Assembly: GCA_035403085.1 (NCBI GenBank)
Contig: DAONEM010000057.1
Coordinates: 1-7,828, forward strand
DNA: 7,828 bases
Reading direction: 5' to 3'
From: JAMOAD01 sp023621955
GTDB taxonomy: Bacteria > Acidobacteriota > Aminicenantia > JAMOAD01
Part shown: positions 5,558-7,828 of the stretch, one piece after another
How positions within the stretch are numbered: position 1 is the first letter of the stretch
Layout: the number at the start of each line of letters is the position of its first letter
The notes under the pieces: generated by a model
What the model was told of the DNA's origin: nothing
Databases searched by the model: none
What the model saw: only the letters and a program-made list of their open reading frames with translations
Program-made: the position numbers and the translations under genes

Positions 5558-6634
5558 CTATTCGGCGGAGAGGGAAAAGAGCTTCAGAACCATGTCCCGC
5601 GCCTTCTCCATGTCCGCTACACAGATATGCTCGGTCAGGGCGTGCTCATCCTGGGCGCCGATTCCCACCACCGCCATCTCGATCCCGAGGTTGTTGTAGA
5701 CCGAAGCGTCGGTGTAGCCTGTCATGAGGGTGGTGCGGGCCTCGATTCCGATGGAGCTCAGGGCCCTCTTGGCGGTCGCGACGGTCCAGGCCTCTTCGGG
5801 GATGCTGACGGCGTTGCAGACGTTGTTGATGGCGATCTCTGTCTTGGCGCCGCAGGCTTCCGCCTGGCATCGGATGACGCCCTCCATCTCCCGGATCAGG
5901 GCCTCGGCCTTCTTATGGCTCAGGGAACGACATTCGGCCAAGAAGCAGGCGTTGTCGGGGACACCGTTGCGGATCAGGCCGCCGTTGATGACGCCGACGT
6001 TGGCGGTGGTCTCTCCGTCCAGGCGACCCAGCCGGAGAGAGGCGATTGCCTTGGCGGCGGCCCAGATTGCGTTGATCCCTTTCTCGGGGGCCATTCCGGC
6101 GTGGGCCGCCAAGCCCTGGACGGTGACGTCCAACCCGTAGTAGGTGGGTCCTCCGACAACGATGGTCTCCAGTGTGTCGTTGTCCAGGAGAAAGCCCCTC
6201 TTGGCTGTCAACAGACCCATGTCAAGGTTGCGTACCCCCAGCAGGCCAACCTCTTCCTGCCGGCTGATGGCAATCTCCAGGGGGGGGTGGATATCGGCGG
6301 TTCTCAGGGCGTCCAACAGCTCGGCGATACCGGCCTTGTCGTCGGCTCCGAGAATCGTCTCTCCCGAGGAACGGATCACTCCGTCCTTCAGGAGAGGCTT
6401 GATCCCCTTGCCGGGTTTGACCGTGTCGGCGTGGCAGGAGAAGAGCACCGGAGCCGTGGTCTTCGAGTTTTTCCCGGGGATGTGGGCGATCAGGTTGCCG
6501 TAACCGTCTTTCCGGACCTTCCCTCCCAGGGAGGCGAACTCCCGGGCCAGATACTCGATGAACTCGGCCTCCTCTCCGGATTCGCTCGCGATTTGAACCA
6601 TCTCCATAAACTGGTTGATCATCCGTTCGCTCAT
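5558..6634 (-). CDS. M20-family metallopeptidase (PepT/YqjE-like)
   Basis: The 358-residue cytosolic product is a two-zinc exopeptidase of the M20 (tripeptidase T-like) group, which releases residues from short peptides. The metal and catalytic motifs are complete: H68-A-D70 in SCHADT, D98 in LGADDKAG (95-102), E127-E128 in RQEEVG, D151 in LLDND, and H331 in EHALTEH. The lid/dimerisation domain (about 165-275) carries the typical AAHAGMAPEKGINA (176-189). The open frame extends 25 codons further upstream, but the ATG at 6634 is preferred: GGAGG lies five bases before it, and the extension (GNLKKERPCGT and so on) looks non-coding. It is divergent from the PAS sensor gene and convergent with the tRNA. 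The exact substrate, a di- or tripeptide or an N-acyl amino acid, is not decided by sequence. Confidence 0.93.
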   Translation of the reverse strand: MSERMINQFMEMVQIASESGEEAEFIEYLAREFASLGGKVRKDGYGNLIAHIPGKNSKTTAPVLFSCHADTVKPGKGIKPLLKDGVIRSSGETILGADDKAGIAELLDALRTADIHPPLEIAISRQEEVGLLGVRNLDMGLLTAKRGFLLDNDTLETIVVGGPTYYGLDVTVQGLAAHAGMAPEKGINAIWAAAKAIASLRLGRLDGETTANVGVINGGLIRNGVPDNACFLAECRSLSHKKAEALIREMEGVIRCQAEACGAKTEIAINNVCNAVSIPEEAWTVATAKRALSSIGIEARTTLMTGYTDASVYNNLGIEMAVVGIGAQDEHALTEHICVADMEKARDMVLKLFSLSAE

Positions 6635-6653
6635 GTGACCCTCCTTCCCTTGA

Positions 6654-6682
6654 AGTGTACCACAAGGTCTCTCTTTTTTCAG
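6654..6682 (-). promoter_or_regulatory. Possible promoter of the peptidase gene
   Basis: On the minus strand CTGAAA (6682-6677) and TACACT (6659-6654) are spaced by 17 bp, each with four of six consensus bases. The -10 lies inside an inverted repeat, CCTTG (6648-6652) and CAAGG (6663-6667) with a 10-base spacer. This is a weak match and no better candidate was found. Confidence 0.3.
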
Positions 6683-6752
6683 GTTTCCTGCCCGGCCCTC
6701 GAGTGACATGGAAGCTTTGTTGTAGAAGGCTTAAAACAGCGGGTTTCTCCTG

Positions 6753-6770
6753 CCGCGAGATTCTCTGCGG
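6753..6770. repeat. Small bulged hairpin in the divergent control region
   Basis: CCGCGAG (6753-6759) pairs with CTC and GCGG (6763-6765, 6767-6770) with one bulged T and a three-base loop. No T tract follows on either strand. Its role is unknown. No other gene, riboswitch or clear promoter was recognised in 6683-6828. Confidence 0.3.
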
Positions 6771-6828
6771 AGGTTCCGTCCCGGGGAAATCTTTCGAGAA
6801 TCCTTCCGAAACTCCCTTGTGGCCGGTC

Positions 6829-6847
6829 TCCCCTTGACAAGGGGAGA
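6829..6847. promoter_or_regulatory. 19-bp near-perfect palindrome before the PAS sensor gene, with embedded TTGACA
   Basis: CTCCCCTTG (6829-6837) and CAAGGGGAG (6839-6847) are exact reverse complements around a single A. The centre contains TTGACA (6834-6839), but no good -10 follows at 16-18 bp (the best, AAGATT, has three of six). It may be an operator, or an RNA hairpin just ahead of the AGGAG ribosome binding site (6853-6857). The palindrome is certain; its role is inference. Confidence 0.55.
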
Positions 6848-6869
6848 GAAACAGGAGAAGATTTTCACC

Positions 6870-7828
6870 ATGATTCCTCTCACGCCGGACACGGCTCTTC
6901 TCAAAGGTTCCCTCTCAGGCTTGTTGTTTGAGCAGATCTCTTCGGGGGTAATGATCGCGTCTCTGGGGGAGGGAAAGATCCTCCGCGCCAACCCGGCCGC
7001 CCAGGAGATCCTCGGCCAGAGCAGAGAGCTCATCGAGAGCGTCTCCCTTTCGGACCTTCGAAACGTCAACTGGAACTCCTTCCGTCCCGATGGAACCCCC
7101 TGCAGTGTCGAGGAGTTCCCCCTCTTCCAATGCCTTCTGAAAGGGGAGAGGGTGGAGGACGAAGAGAGGAGAATCCTCCGCGCCGACGGCACGGAGAGGT
7201 GGATTGTGGCGGATGCCTACCGCCTCGAAGAGGGGGAGGGAGAGCCAGGTTTCTGTGCCATGGTCTTTACCGACATTACCGCGCAGAAGAGGGAAACCCA
7301 GAGCCTCCTGGAAGAGAAGAACCGCCTTGCCAAGGTCTTCGAGCATACCGAAGACGGGATCGTCCTGATCGACGAGGCCGGAAAGTGCCTGATCTGGAAC
7401 CTGGCGATGGAGAGGATGACCGGCTTGCGTGCCTCCGAAGTTGTCGGTAGATCCGTGGAGGAGGCACAGAGGAGAATCCTTCCCATTCCCGAAGGATCCA
7501 CTAGGTGGGAGTCCCTCCGCGAGGGTATGCAAAAGCTCCTCGCCACTGGGAAGCTCAAAGAGCCGAGACAGAGGTTCGGGGTCTACCGGGGTCGGGACGG
7601 AGCCTTGAGGAAGTCTCAGGAGAGTCTCTTCGTCATCCCCACGAAGACGGGGTTTCAGTTTGGCTCCATCGTCAGGGATGTCACCGAAGAAGAGTGCCGG
7701 GAGATGACTTTACAGGACAACGAAAGGCGTCTCCAGATGGCCTTTGAAGCCGCCAACGACGGGCTTTGGGACTGGGATGTCAAGACCGGAGCCTGCTACT
7801 TCAGCCCCCGGTACTACTCCATGCTCGG
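6870..7828 (+). CDS. Cytoplasmic multi-PAS sensor protein, 3' end outside the window
   Basis: The frame opens at ATG 6870 with AGGAG 12 bases upstream and stays open to the window edge: 319 residues, incomplete. The visible part is three PAS sensory domains in a row. PAS1 (about 18-140) includes ISSGVMIASLGEGKILRANPA and ends VFTDITAQKRE (132-142). PAS2 (about 152-275) begins RLAKVFEHTEDGIVLIDEAG and ends VRDVTEEE (268-275). PAS3 begins at about 287 with RLQMAFEAANDGLWDWDV and is cut at SPRYYSML. The DIT/DVT endings are typical of PAS C-caps. No membrane segment or signal peptide precedes PAS1, so it should sense a cytoplasmic cue such as redox state or a bound ligand. Such chains usually end in a histidine kinase, GGDEF/EAL or HD-GYP output domain, which cannot be seen here. 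It is divergent from the peptidase gene. Confidence 0.9.
   Translation, partial: MIPLTPDTALLKGSLSGLLFEQISSGVMIASLGEGKILRANPAAQEILGQSRELIESVSLSDLRNVNWNSFRPDGTPCSVEEFPLFQCLLKGERVEDEERRILRADGTERWIVADAYRLEEGEGEPGFCAMVFTDITAQKRETQSLLEEKNRLAKVFEHTEDGIVLIDEAGKCLIWNLAMERMTGLRASEVVGRSVEEAQRRILPIPEGSTRWESLREGMQKLLATGKLKEPRQRFGVYRGRDGALRKSQESLFVIPTKTGFQFGSIVRDVTEEECREMTLQDNERRLQMAFEAANDGLWDWDVKTGACYFSPRYYSML

Noticed and set aside
5627..6706. 359-residue plus-strand open frame opposite the peptidase
   Set aside because: It is a shadow of the M20 gene, whose zinc ligands are all present on the minus strand.
1..7828. CRISPR array, insertion sequence, prophage or toxin-antitoxin genes
   Set aside because: No regularly spaced repeats, transposase motifs, terminal inverted repeats or phage-type genes were seen on either strand. 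The gene content looks like ordinary metabolic and sensory functions.

Overview
The window is GC-rich bacterial DNA (roughly 60% by eye). Genes use GAG/AGG/CTC-rich codons and have strong Shine-Dalgarno sequences. An aldehyde:ferredoxin oxidoreductase (AOR), an oxygen-sensitive tungsten or molybdenum enzyme, suggests a strict anaerobe. A fermentative peptide or amino-acid user such as a Synergistota member would fit the mix of AOR, M20 peptidase and multi-PAS sensor. That assignment is a judgement from gene content and style, not proof.

Layout. (1) Positions 1-151 hold no convincing gene. They contain a 9-nt periodic repeat and a few weak hairpins. (2) Positions 152-5045 are a four-gene minus-strand operon, read from right to left: a galactose-mutarotase-like (DUF4380-type) protein, an AOR-family enzyme, a protein with two fused class II aldolase-like domains, and a two-domain GNAT acetyltransferase. 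The first three genes are joined by 4-bp ATGA stop/start overlaps, and the fourth follows after 21 bp. (3) Positions 5046-5557 are intergenic and carry a likely initiator tRNA-Met on the plus strand with a near-consensus promoter. (4) Positions 5558-6634 encode an M20-family metallopeptidase on the minus strand. (5) Positions 6635-6869 are a divergent control region with a 19-bp near-perfect palindrome. (6) From 6870 to the window edge runs the N-terminal part of a cytoplasmic multi-PAS sensor; its output domain lies outside the window.

How the genes may work together. The operon reads as a small carbohydrate or aldehyde module. A sugar-binding mutarotase-fold protein, an aldol-cleaving enzyme (catalytic Glu and three zinc His present in the first domain) and a ferredoxin-reducing aldehyde oxidase could together turn a sugar or sugar derivative into a carboxylic acid plus reduced ferredoxin, with the GNAT modifying a substrate or product. 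The coupling is seen in the sequence; the pathway is inference. The most unusual objects are the double aldolase, with a degenerate second domain and a nine-base homopolymer at the domain hinge, and a CCTTG/CAAGG inverted repeat that recurs beside the window's promoters.
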